In this document: in pieces, positions 45,609 to 56,423 of the stretch
How the letters are laid out: the number at the start of each line of letters is the position of its first letter
How positions within the stretch are numbered: the stretch's first letter is position 1
From: Mesostigma viride
Lineage: Eukaryota > Streptophyta > Mesostigmatophyceae > Mesostigmatales > Mesostigmataceae
Assembly: GCA_009746045.1 (NCBI GenBank)
Contig: RPFO01000296.1
Location: 1,295,775 to 1,357,774, forward strand
Length of the DNA stretch: 62,000 nucleotides
Reading direction: 5' to 3'
Made by a program: the position numbers and the translations under genes
Notes under the pieces: model-generated
Database searches by the model: none
Told to the model about the DNA's origin: nothing
The model's input: the letters and a program-made list of their open reading frames with translations, nothing else

Positions 45609-47002
45609 GGTACTATCGAAATCAGCCAAGCGTATATTCTGATTTGGCTTTTAGTTGTGTATTCAAGTGAAATATAATAGCAGTTGTATATTTAAAGGAA
45701 TTCGCATGTACATTTGAATTTTTTGAAAACATGCTGGAGCTGCTTGAACTTTTGAGTCTTTTCGCGTCCTGGCGCTCGGCAGCATTTAGTTTACTCTTTG
45801 CTGCTCGCCTCAACAGTGTACATTTGGTTCAAGGTAATGCGTACAGTTCTATCACACCACAACACGTACCATACCATGTGCAGTCCCTTTCGCTCTTGGT
45901 TACAAATGCCAAGCGTACGCCAACGTAAGTGAAATACCAAGCTGCTAACACAAGCGTTAAAAGGAAAAAACTTTCATGAACCATGAAGCGACACGGGCCA
46001 TAGGCCCACTAACCGGCGAATATACTGCTGACAGGCCTACTAGATCTGCCTACACTGGTAACATAAAACTGCGCTAACATTAGACAATTCGCCGCTCAAC
46101 GCATCACTTGTCCTCTGCGGACGCTGGCGCGTCCTCTGCAGGGGGCTGCTACAGGGCACCCATAATACAGTCACGACGCAAGCAGCCAAGGCACATACCG
46201 GCAGATTAGCCAGGGATATGCTCAGGTGTTCGTCCATGCCATAGCTTCAAGCATTTCAAGAATTTGTGGGGGTAGGGGATGGGGGGCAGGAATGCCATTG
46301 GATTGGGCGGGGCGCATCTATCCAGGGTGCCCGGACATTTCCAATACTTCAATGAAACAACACCCATATGCACAGACAAAGAAAGCAATGCACCTCAGAA
46401 GAGTCTTCTCCAGCCTCCGACAAGCTGTGACTTCATCAGCAGCGATCAGTTGACTTGACAAAAAAAAATTGTTTGCTAGTTTTGTGCCCTGAGCACCATG
46501 AACCAATGACGCAAATTGGTTCATGGGCCGATGGGCGGTAGTGCTTCAACGCCACCGTCATGCCACCACGTCACAACGGCGCGCATGCGACAAGGAGGCG
46601 AGGACAGACAGAGGCGACGGAGGGGAACATGCCAACCTCTGCAAAGCTCGGGCACTGTGCAAACAGGCACGGGTGCACTGTTGAATGGGTGGCACAGGTA
46701 CCCGCCGACAGGTGCCAGAAGAATCGTGAAGCGGGATCAAGTATGCAGGGACGCCGTGGCGGGCGCTAGGTCTAGTTACCGCATGTCTACCCGAAGAAGG
46801 CAGATTCGTTTCTCTGACTACCAATCAACATTTACAAAGGCACAAATAGTGTAATCCACTACAGGCGCAACTATTAGTGTAACCATCAATAAACCTGGAG
46901 ATGTTCGATACCTTACTCGTTAGTCGAGGACCCATCATGCTAGCTAGTTAGTAGCCATGTAGCTGCTATACAGGTTAGCAGCCATGGAGGGGAGGGGACT
47001 CT
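45609..47002. other. Intergenic region; nothing recognised
   Basis: No open frame with protein-like features and no RNA gene or repeat that I could support. Confidence 0.4.
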
Positions 47003-47062
47003 ATTATTATTATTATTATTATTACTATTATTATTATTATTATTATTACTATTGTTATTATT
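47003..47062. repeat. (TTA)n microsatellite
   Basis: About 20 units with ACT interruptions. Confidence 0.9.
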
Positions 47063-47079
47063 ATATTTATGAAATAGTC

Positions 47080-47140
47080 ACCTCCTTCGGCTTGTTCCTG
47101 AAACAATTCAGCGAGGCGAGCCCTGCACACGTTCATACCA
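47080..47140 (-). pseudogene. Diverged duplicate of part of the last exon of the thylakoid-protein gene
   Basis: On the minus strand GTGTGCAG is followed by a stretch reading GLASLNCFRNKPKEV before a stop. It aligns in order and spacing with GLTSLIVFGNRPEDL in the last exon of the neighbouring gene (47160-47402). It looks like a partial exon duplication lying just downstream. Confidence 0.5.
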
Positions 47141-47159
47141 TCATTAGCTTGTCATCAAA

Positions 47160-48977
47160 CTATAACGCCATCGGATAGTAGCCAGGGAGGGCACGTACAG
47201 GGGGCAGGTCCTCAGGCCGGTTCCCGAAAACGATCAGCGAGGTCAGCCCAGCAAACGCGATCCCCGCCCACACGCCGGGGCTGACGCCCTCTGAGTTGCG
47301 GAACTCCACCGGGCTGACTGTCAGGTTAGGCGGCAGCGAGGGTGGGGGAGGAGGCGCGCGAGGTGCCGGCGCGGGCGCCTCTGACTTGATGCCAGCGAGT
47401 TCCTGCGCCGCATTCATGGTATTCAGTGATGATTTAATTGCCATATGTAGGTATGATCCGGGGGCAATATTTAATACTACTATTAGTACCATGCGTACGT
47501 AATCTGTAATTCACTCACGCGACGCTTTGGGATAGTAAACAGGTCATCCAGAGTTGTGTGTGGGCAAGGCAGGAGCAGGGGCTATCGTGGGCAAGGCAGG
47601 AGCAGGGGCTATCGTGGGCACGCAGGAGCAGGTGCTATTGTGGGCAAGGCAGGAGCAGGGGCTATCGTGGGCACGCAGGAGCAGGTGCTATTGTGGGCAA
47701 GGCAGGAGCAGGTGCTATCGTGGACAAGGCAGGAGCAGGTGCTATCGTGGGCAAGGCAGGAGCAGGTGGCAATACTAATACTATACGTATCTGATCTATA
47801 ATGAACTCCTGAACCGAATGTGGAGCGTGGTTTCGTGGTTGTGGGCAAAGCAGCAGCAAGTCTTGCATCGTGGGTAAAGCAGCAGCAGGTGGCAATGACA
47901 GTGCAAAACGTTACTATTATATGCTACACTCCTGCACCGCATCTGAATCGTGAGCAAAGGAGGACGGAAATGCGGTTGAGTTGGGAAGACTCAGTGGATT
48001 CGCGGTGGCCTTCATGTCCTATGCCAGGATGGAAGGGATGGACAGGTCATTCAAACCAGATTCAAGCATGTTAAATGCCAGCAGGAGTAAGAATGCATAA
48101 CAACGGCTGGCCGCATTGGAGGGATGGATGGCTCATTCAACCATCTTCTAGTACAGCGAGTGCCAATCATGAATATGAATGTATGACAAGGGCTAGCTGC
48201 ATTGGAGTCGCTGAACAAAGCAAATGGTCAAATGGAAACCTGGCCAGTGCAGTGACACGCAGGAAAAGTAGAACGGCAGATATTAAAACATTTAGGGGCA
48301 CTGGCGCGGATCAAACGGAACCGTCGACGGCCTGGCTAACGAGTTGTCAACGGCAAATGTAACATTTGCTGTGGCTGAGCATGGACCTAAAAAAAATAAT
48401 AAAAAAAAATTAATGCGGTTATGTTGTGGACTTACAGGGACGGCTGTAGAGGACGAAGAGCGTGCACTGTTCCCAAGAGCAGGCAAGGTAATCGTTTGGG
48501 GCTCTTCGAACTTTACGGGAAGATCTTCCTCGACCTCATCTTTCGGGGGCGCGGTATATTCCGGGGATAGCGCAGGGACTTTGATGCCCCCCTTGGCGCC
48601 ATTTATCCTCGCTGACCATTCTTGACGACGAAGCTCGGATTCTGCAGACGTCGACATATGAACGAAAACCTCAGACTTCCTTTCCTCGGAATCATGCAAT
48701 GCCACACTCAACATTCACAAAAGCCAAGGTTGCCTCTAGCAGCATCCAGCAATTTAGCACCTGTTAGCGAGTTCGCTGCCGCTGGAAGAGCGACCGAAGC
48801 AGCAGCCAAGCCAACAGCGGACAATATTTCACGCCGCGAGAGGCCCACTGGCTGCTGCACCCCGTCCTTTCCCTGGCATTTTACCAAGTGTTGCCTGCGT
48901 GCGGACGGGGCGATCTTTTCCTTATTCGCGACTAGCTTGGCTCCCGAAAGAAACGTCGCGGAGACTGTGGCCGCCAT
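47160..48977 (-). CDS. Thylakoid-targeted protein of unknown function, three exons
   Basis: Exons on the minus strand: 48977-48761, 48641-48436, 47402-47160, with GT-AG junctions and matching phases; 221 residues. Residues 1-40 resemble a plastid transit peptide (MAATVSATFLSGAKLV). Next comes SRREILSAVGLAAASVALPAAA, a twin-arginine signal with hydrophobic core and AxA-type cleavage site, indicating Tat export into the thylakoid lumen. The mature part has a charged segment (ELRRQEWSARINGAKGGIKV), an acidic/Pro stretch, a Pro-rich linker (about residues 150-165) and one C-terminal hydrophobic span, GVWAGIAFAGLTSLIVF. No family recognised. The first donor (GTGCTA) and the last acceptor are the weaker junctions. 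Confidence 0.62.
47560..47768. repeat. 26-27-bp tandem repeat
   Basis: About 7.5 units of GGGCAAGGCAGGAGCAGGTG + CTATCGT, alternating with a GGGCACGCAGG variant. It lies in the second intron of the thylakoid-protein gene. Degenerate relatives (AAAGCAGCAGCA) continue to 47905. Confidence 0.9.
48036..48208. repeat. Diverged ~86-bp tandem duplication
   Basis: Two adjacent copies share GGCTCATTCAA/GGTCATTCAAA, TGCCA, ATGAATGTAT/AAGAATGCAT, and end GGCTGGCCGCATTGGAG / GGCTAGCTGCATTGGAG. They lie in the second intron of the thylakoid-protein gene. Confidence 0.6.
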
Positions 48978-48987
48978 TGTCGATTCT

Positions 48988-49195
48988 CCTATAATTGGCG
49001 TGAAATTTGTGGCTGTTACGCTGGTCGGGCTCCGAGAAGGGATATCTCGAGAGCTTTCGTGTTGGGTCGTGGGTGGGAACGACGAGATTGCGCGGGCGTC
49101 CAGCCAGGCCAATAGCGCGGGGGAAGCGAGGGCGGGAGACACGCGTCGGTAAAACAAGAACGTTGCGGGAAACAAGTGCTCGCCTATAATTGGCG
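48988..49195 (-). promoter_or_regulatory. Repeated CCAAT-containing motif upstream of the thylakoid-protein gene
   Basis: The 13-mer CCTATAATTGGCG occurs at 48988-49000 and 49183-49195, 195 bases apart. On the coding strand it reads CGCCAATTATAGG, i.e. a CCAAT box inside a longer identical word, 11 and 206 bases before the ATG. It could be a promoter element, or the nearer copy may lie in the 5' UTR. Confidence 0.35.
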
Positions 49196-49700
49196 AGGGC
49201 GGCATGCGCGCAGGATATTACAGGCAGCTGCTTGTAAAGGACCCGACGTTTGGCCAGCCGTTGAATTGCGACTAGTTCGCCTGTGCCACGTGTCCACATG
49301 GGAAAAAATCCCTCGGATCTTTTTGCACTATGACCTGTTATTGGAGCGAGATTTCCCGCGCAAGCTGTAAGCTTATCAATTATTATTAGTAACGTGCGTG
49401 TTTGCAACTTGCCCGTTGAAACTCTGCGGCGGAGCCCATTTTCGGAAGTGCCGGTGGCTATTCCCTATTCCCAAACTAATAAAGGTTGTACGCACTACGC
49501 ATGACGTCCTAACTAGTAGCAATACCGTAGCACCTACTGCCGGGAACTGCATGTTACCCCCGCCCTCTCCGTCGGACCGGCGAAACTCATCGACTACTGA
49601 ATACAGTTAAGGTCCGGTCGGCGGTCGGCTTTGCGCCTTCTCAGTCTTCCGTCATTTGCCAGGGGGGATGCGAATGGTAGGGATACGAAGCATCCCCCCC
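49196..49700. other. Intergenic region; nothing recognised
   Basis: Unique-looking sequence before the LINE target site; no gene supported. Confidence 0.4.
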
Positions 49701-49740
49701 GGCCCCCCATTAATTAATTAATTAGTAATTAATTAGACTC

Positions 49741-49761
49741 GTGCTCCCGTTGGGGAGTCAC
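49741..49761 (-). other. LINE 3'-terminal hairpin
   Basis: On the minus strand GTG-A-CTCCCC-AAC-GGGAG-CAC forms a stem with one bulged base and a CAAC-type loop, directly before the tail. Equivalent hairpins close the LINE 3' ends at 59071-59093 and 55294-55316. Confidence 0.6.
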
Positions 49762-49915
49762 GGAGCATTAACCCCGATGGATGGATGGATGGGTGCACAC
49801 ATTCCTACCGGTCTAATCTATCTACATTGGCTACATACTACATCTATCTAACAACATTCTAACTACAACATCTATCTAGGCAGCCGCACGCTGCCCTAGG
49901 GGGAGCTATCTAGCG

Positions 49916-52900
49916 TGCCTCCCGCGGGATTGCACACGCGGGCGCTTTCCCACTGGGGGGGGCTCGTTGTCCTCTATGACCTGGGCCCACTTGGCCTTGT
50001 CCATCATCTTCTTCCAAATCACGGAGAGGCCTAGGCCCCCCATGTCCTCTACTAGCTGTTCCTTGAAGGTGCGGGCCTTGCGGCGTCTAACATCACTGGG
50101 CCCAGCCCACGTCAGGAGGTGCCGGCCAGGCTGGGCTGGTCGCAGTCCTGCGGGGGGCCACGTGAGGTGTCTACCTGGTTGGTGCGAGCTAGGTGCCCTA
50201 CTAGCTGCAGGCGGCGTTGCTTAATTGTGCTGGTGATATAGGGCATGCCCTGGTACAGGTCCTCATTGCGGACATGAGCAGCATATCCTACTCTGAAAAT
50301 GGAACGCAGCATGCTGGTGACCGCGCCGTCCAGCTTGCGGGCCAGGTCGGCGGTGAGGGTCCACGTCTCGGCGCCATACGTGAGAACAGGAAGGACGAGG
50401 ACCTTGAACAGGTCCTGTTTCTCGATCTTGCCCAGGGGCTTGCGCCACAGGGCCCGGTACTGGCGTAAAGCGTGCCAGGCGAGGGAGATGCGGTGGTCCA
50501 CATCAACCTCGCAGCTAGGGAGCAGGCTGCCCAGCAGCTTAACGCGGTCCCGATACAGGACTCGAGAGCCGTCTAGGAGATAGAGGGGCGGCGCTGGGTT
50601 GGTGAGCCCAACCGCCAGGGCCTCTGTCTTCTTGCTGACCTCAAGCCCCACTGCACGGGCCTCGAGAGCCAGGCAGTCAAGCCATGTCTGCACGTGCTCA
50701 GTGTCCTCGAAGAGGGTGGTGTCGTCTGCGTAAATGATGTCTGCTAGCCGAATCTCCGTGTCCGCACCGCCATGCCAGAATTTGTTAGCAACCTGCACTC
50801 CTGGTTCCCTGCCCACGATGCGGGCAAATCGCTTGCGCGCCTGAATCATTACGTATTCGACAACAATAATGAACAGGTAGGGCGACAGCACGCAGCCCTG
50901 CCACACACCCTTCTGTAAAGGGCATGGGGGCGTGGTCCCGTAAGAAGTGCGCACCGAAGTGGTGGACCCTTCATACAGGTTGCGGATGACAGCAATCAGG
51001 GGGCGGGGGATCCGGAACAACTCGAGGATGTCCCAAAGCGCAGGCCAGAAAACCGAATCGAAGGCTTTGATGAAGTCCACCAGCACAAGGTGCAAAGGGG
51101 ACTCACCAGGCTGAAGGCGTTGCAGTTCCTCCACCAGTCGGCGAGTAGCGAAGAGCGCCTGTACTGTGTTGCGACCTGAACGGAAGCCGTGCTGAGTCTC
51201 GCTGAGGTGACCGTCCAGGGCCGTGCGCAGGCGGTTCAGGATGAGCCGCATAAGAAGCTTGAGGGGGGCACTTTGAATGCACACCCCTCTGTAGTTGCCG
51301 GGGTCGGCAGGCGACCCCTTGTTCTTGTACAGCATCGTGCGAAAACTGTGTTGCCAGGCCGCTGGAGGTGGTTGCGACGACAGCAGAAGGCGGTTGCAGA
51401 TGTCCCGGAAGAGCAGCATAACACCTGTGTCCTCGAATTCGGCTGCAAGTTTTACAACTGCGGCCGGAATCTCGTCAGAGCCGGTGGCTGCGTCATAACG
51501 CAGGCGCTGGACCGCCTCCGTGACCTCGCGAGAGGTGAAAGGAGGCATGTCAGACGGGTCGCCAAGTGGGCCGACCAGCGGGGGGACTAGGTAGTCCGCC
51601 GCTGACCTAGGCGGGGCCGGGGGCCCTGCGGGGCCGGCCAGGGCGGCCGGGCGGGCGGCGGCGGCTGGGAGCAGGGGTGGGGGCGGCGCAGCTGTCCCCA
51701 CGACCTCGGCCGTGGCCGTGGCCCAGGTACGAAGCCGCTTGGCTGGGGCGCCGGGGACGTCGTGGCGGTGGGGCCGGCCGAGGCCGTCCGGGTGCCCGAG
51801 GCGCTTGTACCAGAACCAGGCCCCCTTGCCGTCGTGCTTCTGCTGGCAGCTGCGCAGGTCCTTGACCATCTGCTGAGCATCTGCCTTCTCAGCCTGCTCG
51901 TAGGCGGCCCTCAGAGCTGCTTGCAGCCCAGGTTTGGCGATCGGATCTCTGTTGCGGCGGAGCATCTGCCTGGCGGCGACCACTGTCGGTGCGTGACGGT
52001 GGACAGCAAGCTGCCGACGCGGAGGCAAGGTGGGGAGGGTGCGGGCAGCCAGGCGATACTTGGCGGCGACACCACGGAGGATCACTGAAATATCCCCCGG
52101 CGGCGGAATGGCGTGTAACTGCTGTCGGCTGCCCCCGGCGTCGAATACGGCCAGGAAATCATCCCTGTGCGACATAGCGGCCTGCTCTGCTGCTGACATC
52201 TTGTCGGCATCCTTCAGCACAATCCGGAGCACTTTCAGATCTGGCTGAGGTGCCAGCTGTCGCGACGGTTTCACCCCAGGAAACCGCAATCTGATGCGAG
52301 CGAGCACGAGACGATGATCAGATTCCACCGTGCTGACAGAATCTTGCAGGACGCGAGCATCGACAACTGAGGGGCGCTGAGCCCGACGTACGCAGACATA
52401 ATCAAGGCACACCACCCGATCCGACGGCCCAAAAAAGGTGGCCAGCTGCTCAGCGGGGCGTGCGAAAGAAGCATTGCATGCAACCAGCGCAGATTCTGCC
52501 AGCAGATTCGCAAATAAAGGCGTGTTACCGTTGGCTGTCGTGTTGGTTGGGGAATACTGAGCGCCCCCAGTGCCAACTGGCAGCGTGGCGTTGGCGTCGA
52601 GCAGCATAACCAGGAAGTGCCGAGCTGGATGTTGGCCTCCTCCTCCTTGAGGGCGTCGAAGAAGGCCTCACGTTCCGCCTGAGCTCGACCCGCATGTGGT
52701 GCATATCCCACGATAACGGTTAGCGTGTGGTGTGAATGGCCCTCAGTGGCCGAAAAAGTGGCCACTAGCACACGCGGGGACCGCAGCACGATGGACTGGA
52801 GCTGCTCTGATGCTGCCGGCGAGCACAAGAGGCCCACACCACCTTGGCCCGGCGCGTCGCCGCCACCATAGTGGAACCGCCAGCCTGCCCGCAGGTCGTC

Positions 52901-53443
52901 GACCAGCAGACCGTTGACCGCGTGCTGAGGGTCAACGGTGCGTCGGTGCTCCTGGACTCCAAGAACAGCGATCTTGTTGTCGGCGCACAGGGCGATCAGC
53001 TCGTCGACGCGTTGGCGTGCTGGGGTGCCGCCGCTCGTAGAAGGATCTGCAGGGAGGGTGCGCACGTTAAAACTTGCAATGCCAAGAATGGGCCGTTGCC
53101 CTATTAGCGGGGGGGTGGGGGTGGGGGTGGGGGTGGAGAAGGGTAGTGCTGGAGGTGGGGGTGGGGGTGGGGGGGGGGGGGGGGGAGGGTGGCGATTGGG
53201 GTTAATGCTTGTCAACGCATGGAGGCTTTCTTTCAGGACGGATATGCGTCGTCTCCGTCCTGGCTGGGGTCGCCGGCGTGTCGACTGGGCCTCATCCCGC
53301 TCAAGGCGGGCTAGGAGGCGTGTGAGGCTGGTAAATTGGCGGGAAGGTTGACCGTGGCGTGCCTGGCGACCTTGCATCCTGATCATGCTCGCACGGTGCG
53401 ACATGAGGATGGAAAGGGGCTTGTTTATAAAGGCTGTGCCCAA
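49916..53443 (-). pseudogene. LINE ORF2: AP endonuclease and reverse transcriptase
   Basis: Starting upstream (53443), ~40 basic residues and a poly-Pro run from a G-rich tract (53109-53190) precede the endonuclease: ASFNVRTL, VLGVQEHRR (catalytic Glu), VGYAPHAG. After one frameshift near 52620 come LLDANATL and ESDHRLV (catalytic SDH). The RT follows in a long open frame (52607-50112): LYKNKGSPADPGNYRGV, LSETQHGFRSGRNT, LVLVDFIKAFDSV, QGCVLSPYLF and IIYADDTTLF, so its three catalytic Asp residues are intact. A second frameshift near 50150 precedes the C-terminus, which includes MMDKAKWAQVIEDNEPPPVG and ends at TAG 49916-49918. ORF2 nicks DNA and reverse-transcribes the element at the target. 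Confidence 0.9.
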
Positions 53444-53478
53444 AGCCTATTGTACCGCGAGGCCGCGAGGGTGTGCCC

Positions 53479-54826
53479 TTACCGGGCGGCATCCATACCC
53501 GGGACGTGCGTAGACGATGATGACGCAGCTGGGGCGGGCCTGGTACGGCCCGACTTGTGCCGCTTGTTAGGAGCCTGCGCCTCCGTGCGCTGGCCGTTGA
53601 TGAATAGCACAGGGGTGTCGTGGACGAGGCGGACGTAGACCTTCTGGCGGTCGTGCCTGGCCTTGATCGCCACGTCGCTGCCCAGCAGACCATTCTTGAT
53701 GACGAGCTGGGCCGGTGAGAGGAGGTCGTCGAGGCTCGGCGCGTTCTTCCCGCCTAGGAGCTTGCGGGCCTGGAGTACCTTCACCTTGCTGGCCACATTC
53801 GCAAAGGTCACCCGGATGGGGCCAGGCTGGCCCGCCATCCAGGCTGCCGACTCAATGCGGATGCGTTCGTTGCCCAGTTGCAGCCTGCCCACGATGAGGC
53901 TGTGGTACAGGCGTTGCGCTAGCATCAGGTCCGTTTCAGGCTGCTGTGCGACCTGGAAATACCGGACCACTATACTGCGTGAGCGCAGGTCCTCCTCGAC
54001 CGCAGTCTTGTGGGCTGCAGCCCCCCTGCGTGCTGCATCTTCCATCAGGTTGGCAATGTCCGTCTGTTTTACCACGTTAGCATAGCTGGTGGTGCAGGGG
54101 CTGCTGGCTGGGGAGGTGTGGCCAGGGCGGCCTTGACCTCGGCAATGCTGGATTGGAGCGCAGCAGTGTCTTGACGGATAGCGGTGGACAAGGTGCCGAG
54201 TTGGGCAGCCATGTCTGCGACTTTCTTATTGAGCTTGTGCAGGTCTGCTGCTTCCGGGGAAGCGTCAGGGGTGTTGGCGGTGCCATGGTCGGCGTCCTCG
54301 AAAGCGGCAAAGAGTGCCCGGAGGCAGGGGGCCTGCGCGTGGCTCAGGAAAACAGAAAGTCGAAGCTCTGGCTCGTCCATGACGGCAAGCTCGTCCACGG
54401 AAATGGTCTCGCCAAGCGTGCCAGGAAAATAGATCGGAGTTTTGTTGTCGTCATGAGGTGCAGGATAGCCCGCGCCTCCTCGGCGGTAAGCGAAAAGAAC
54501 CGGTGCTCGGCAACAACCTTGCCAGGCATGAAGTCCGCTGGGTCAAACTCAGCGTCGGCGATGGCGTCGTCGTCGTCGTCGTCAAGGGGGTCGGTCTCAC
54601 GGGAAACCTCGCTGGAAGAAGGAGCCGCAGGCGGAGGGATCTGGCTGTCCATCTCGTCGACGGGGCCGGAGCAATGCCGCTTAGACGAAACGTTAATGGC
54701 GGCATCAGCAGACGATGGCTGGGTCGCAATGGTGTCCACAGCGTCGACTAGTTGCGTGATGGTATGAGGCGCTGATTCCCCCCCATCGGCGGGGGAGTGG
54801 GAGGCGGCTGAAGGTGATTCCGCCAT
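53479..54826 (-). pseudogene. LINE ORF1, RNA-binding coiled-coil protein
   Basis: Starts at ATG 54826 (MAESPSAASH). The first 120 residues are acidic and Ser-rich. A shift near 54390 leads to a coiled coil (LNKKVADMAAQLGTLSTAIR). A second shift near 54070 leads to an RRM-like/CTD region (SIVVRYFQVAQQPETDLM, PIRVTFANVASKVKVL, PSLDDLLSPAQ) ending in a basic tail. The same architecture and the SLDD.L.PAQ block occur in the ORF1-only element at 10994-12193. In this copy the protein cannot be made in one piece. Confidence 0.78.
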
Positions 54827-55039
54827 GGCTACTTTCCGGAAAATACGATCCCTGCCTGCGCTGCGTTTTATGATATTGCGCTAAATCTTGGGCGATGGCG
54901 GCTGAAAATTATATCATCGTGTTCGTCATCAAAAGACGCTTCTACTGCAATTTACCCGACCAAATTTCATGCCCGGATGTAAAAGTTATGAGCATTCTCG
55001 GCATCCATAGCTCGCCACACCGGAATGGCCCCCCATTAA

Positions 55040-55262
55040 CCTTGTCTACGTGGAGAAATCCCATCAATGTGCGGCGGCCGGCGTGGGCCTTTCCGGGTAA
55101 ATGGGTATTTTTTATTAACCAATATGAATATCGTTAGGTTAACCCTTCAATTGTGTCAACTGGAACCACCAGAACGGACTGAGTATGGGCATCTTAGTAA
55201 GTATTTCCCATCCTTGCAGGCATTCCCACCCTTGCAGGAAGTAGCTTAGAATGTATTATAGG
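55040..55262. repeat. Start of a dispersed repeat, copy A
   Basis: The segment 55140-55200, containing CTGGAACCACCAGAACGGAC, matches 61228-61290. The words around 55092-55125 (AAATGGGTATTTTTTATTA) resemble the inverted-repeat ends of the 56424-58378 unit. A LINE tail interrupts this repeat at 55263-55347. Confidence 0.5.
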
Positions 55263-55347
55263 CTCATATGCCCCTTCTCAGGGCTATGTGCTACATATAC
55301 TCCCAACGGAGTTATGTTCCTAATTAATTAATTAATTAATTAATTAT
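55263..55347 (+). mobile_element. 5'-truncated LINE 3' end (plus orientation)
   Basis: From about 55263 the sequence aligns with the 3' UTR of the full LINE: TGCTACATATACTCCCAACG, then the hairpin CATA-T-ACTCC-CAAC-GGAGTTATG (55294-55316, one bulged base), then a (TAAT)n tail (55319-55347). The left boundary is approximate and no target duplication was identified. Confidence 0.6.
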
Positions 55348-55870
55348 TTTGGGGTGTCTTGCTAGCACTACCGTATAGGCATTCAATTCCAACGTGGCAC
55401 AAAACATCATAGATGGCCACACATGGATTCCCAAACACGTTTCCAGCTTAAAAGTCACAACAGCATGCTATACAACAAGTATAAAGCTTGTGCCAAGGCC
55501 CCAAACAAAGCGTATAACGGGTTCACAAGGAGCTACATTATCAATGCATCCAACACACTATAAAGCAATTCCAATGATTGGCAATGATAGAAAAAACAAA
55601 AGAACTAACCTGGTTATGCTTCCATGCAAGCAGGCCCTGGCCATTCATGTTTCTTGCATGCATTATGGACGCACAAGCAGAAGGATAACTTGGGCCAGCA
55701 AACCAAGAAGCAATGCCAAGAGCAGGCCAGAAAACCACTTGTCTCGCTATGTCTGTGCAGGGAAAAGCATCCCGTTATCAAGCCCACCATGTTTAGAGAC
55801 AATACCAAACGCTACTTCACTGGTTTCGTTGAAGCCTCAGCTAATAGCAATCAAATCTGGTCCAAAATCT
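55348..55870. repeat. Dispersed repeat, copy A, continued
   Basis: This aligns with 61630-62000 over most of its length: shared GCTAG.ACT.CCGTATAGG, GTGGCACAAAACA, ATGCTATACAA.A.GT, AAGGAGCTACAT and CCAGCAAA.CAAGAAGC. Both copies lie in the same orientation and have drifted by substitutions and indels. Open frames inside are not conserved between copies, so it is probably non-coding or long dead. Confidence 0.65.
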
Positions 55871-56423
55871 GCGTGACATAGTGGTATTCCCCAACCATCA
55901 CAAGCGAACGCGTACAAGCACTAAAGCAACAAAACGACAAGCAAAAACCATAGATTACATGTCTACAACTAGTTTATAAACGATAGGACGACTTGGTACT
56001 GTAATGTATAAACGCTAACATGTTAATACGTACCAGGTCGAAACCGCAGATTACCTGCTGCGCGGGAGCCATCACTCCCACCTCACGGACATAGCCTCGA
56101 ACCTTTCCTGGCCGTCATCGCTAATAAAACATGTCAAGAATAACGTAACAAGTCTATCCACGCGCAAATATATGGACGTTTGCTGCCGAACAACAGGTAG
56201 CATACGCACTGTCACCGCCCTGACCGCTGACAGGATCTGCCGCACCGATTAGAACCTAGAGACATACTTGCGCACATCCAGACGCTTCACGGCCAGAGAT
56301 ATAACCTTTATAACACTCAAGGATAATTACTACAAGATTTGAGTTCAAAATTCCAAGCCATGCTCTCGTACCAGTCATTTGCCTGCACCGCCATAGCCGC
56401 GGAAGTCAATTTATTTTTTTTTT
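55871..56423. other. No gene or repeat recognised
   Basis: AT-rich sequence without features I can support, ending in a short T run before the inverted-repeat unit. Confidence 0.4.

Larger units (their letters stand above)
49714..55026 (-). mobile_element. Nearly full-length APE-type LINE
   Basis: Bounded by GGCCCCCCATTAA at 49701-49713 and 55027-55039, a 13-bp target duplication. Read on the minus strand: about 200 bases of 5' UTR, ORF1, a short gap, ORF2 with AP endonuclease and reverse transcriptase, ~180 bases of 3' UTR ending in a hairpin, and an (ATTA)n-type tail. A few frameshifts break both ORFs. The endonuclease start (GIASFNVRTL) and the C-terminus (RRLQLVGHLAR) resemble RTE/jockey-like elements, while ORF1 resembles L1-type ORF1, so clade assignment needs a tree. 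Confidence 0.9.
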
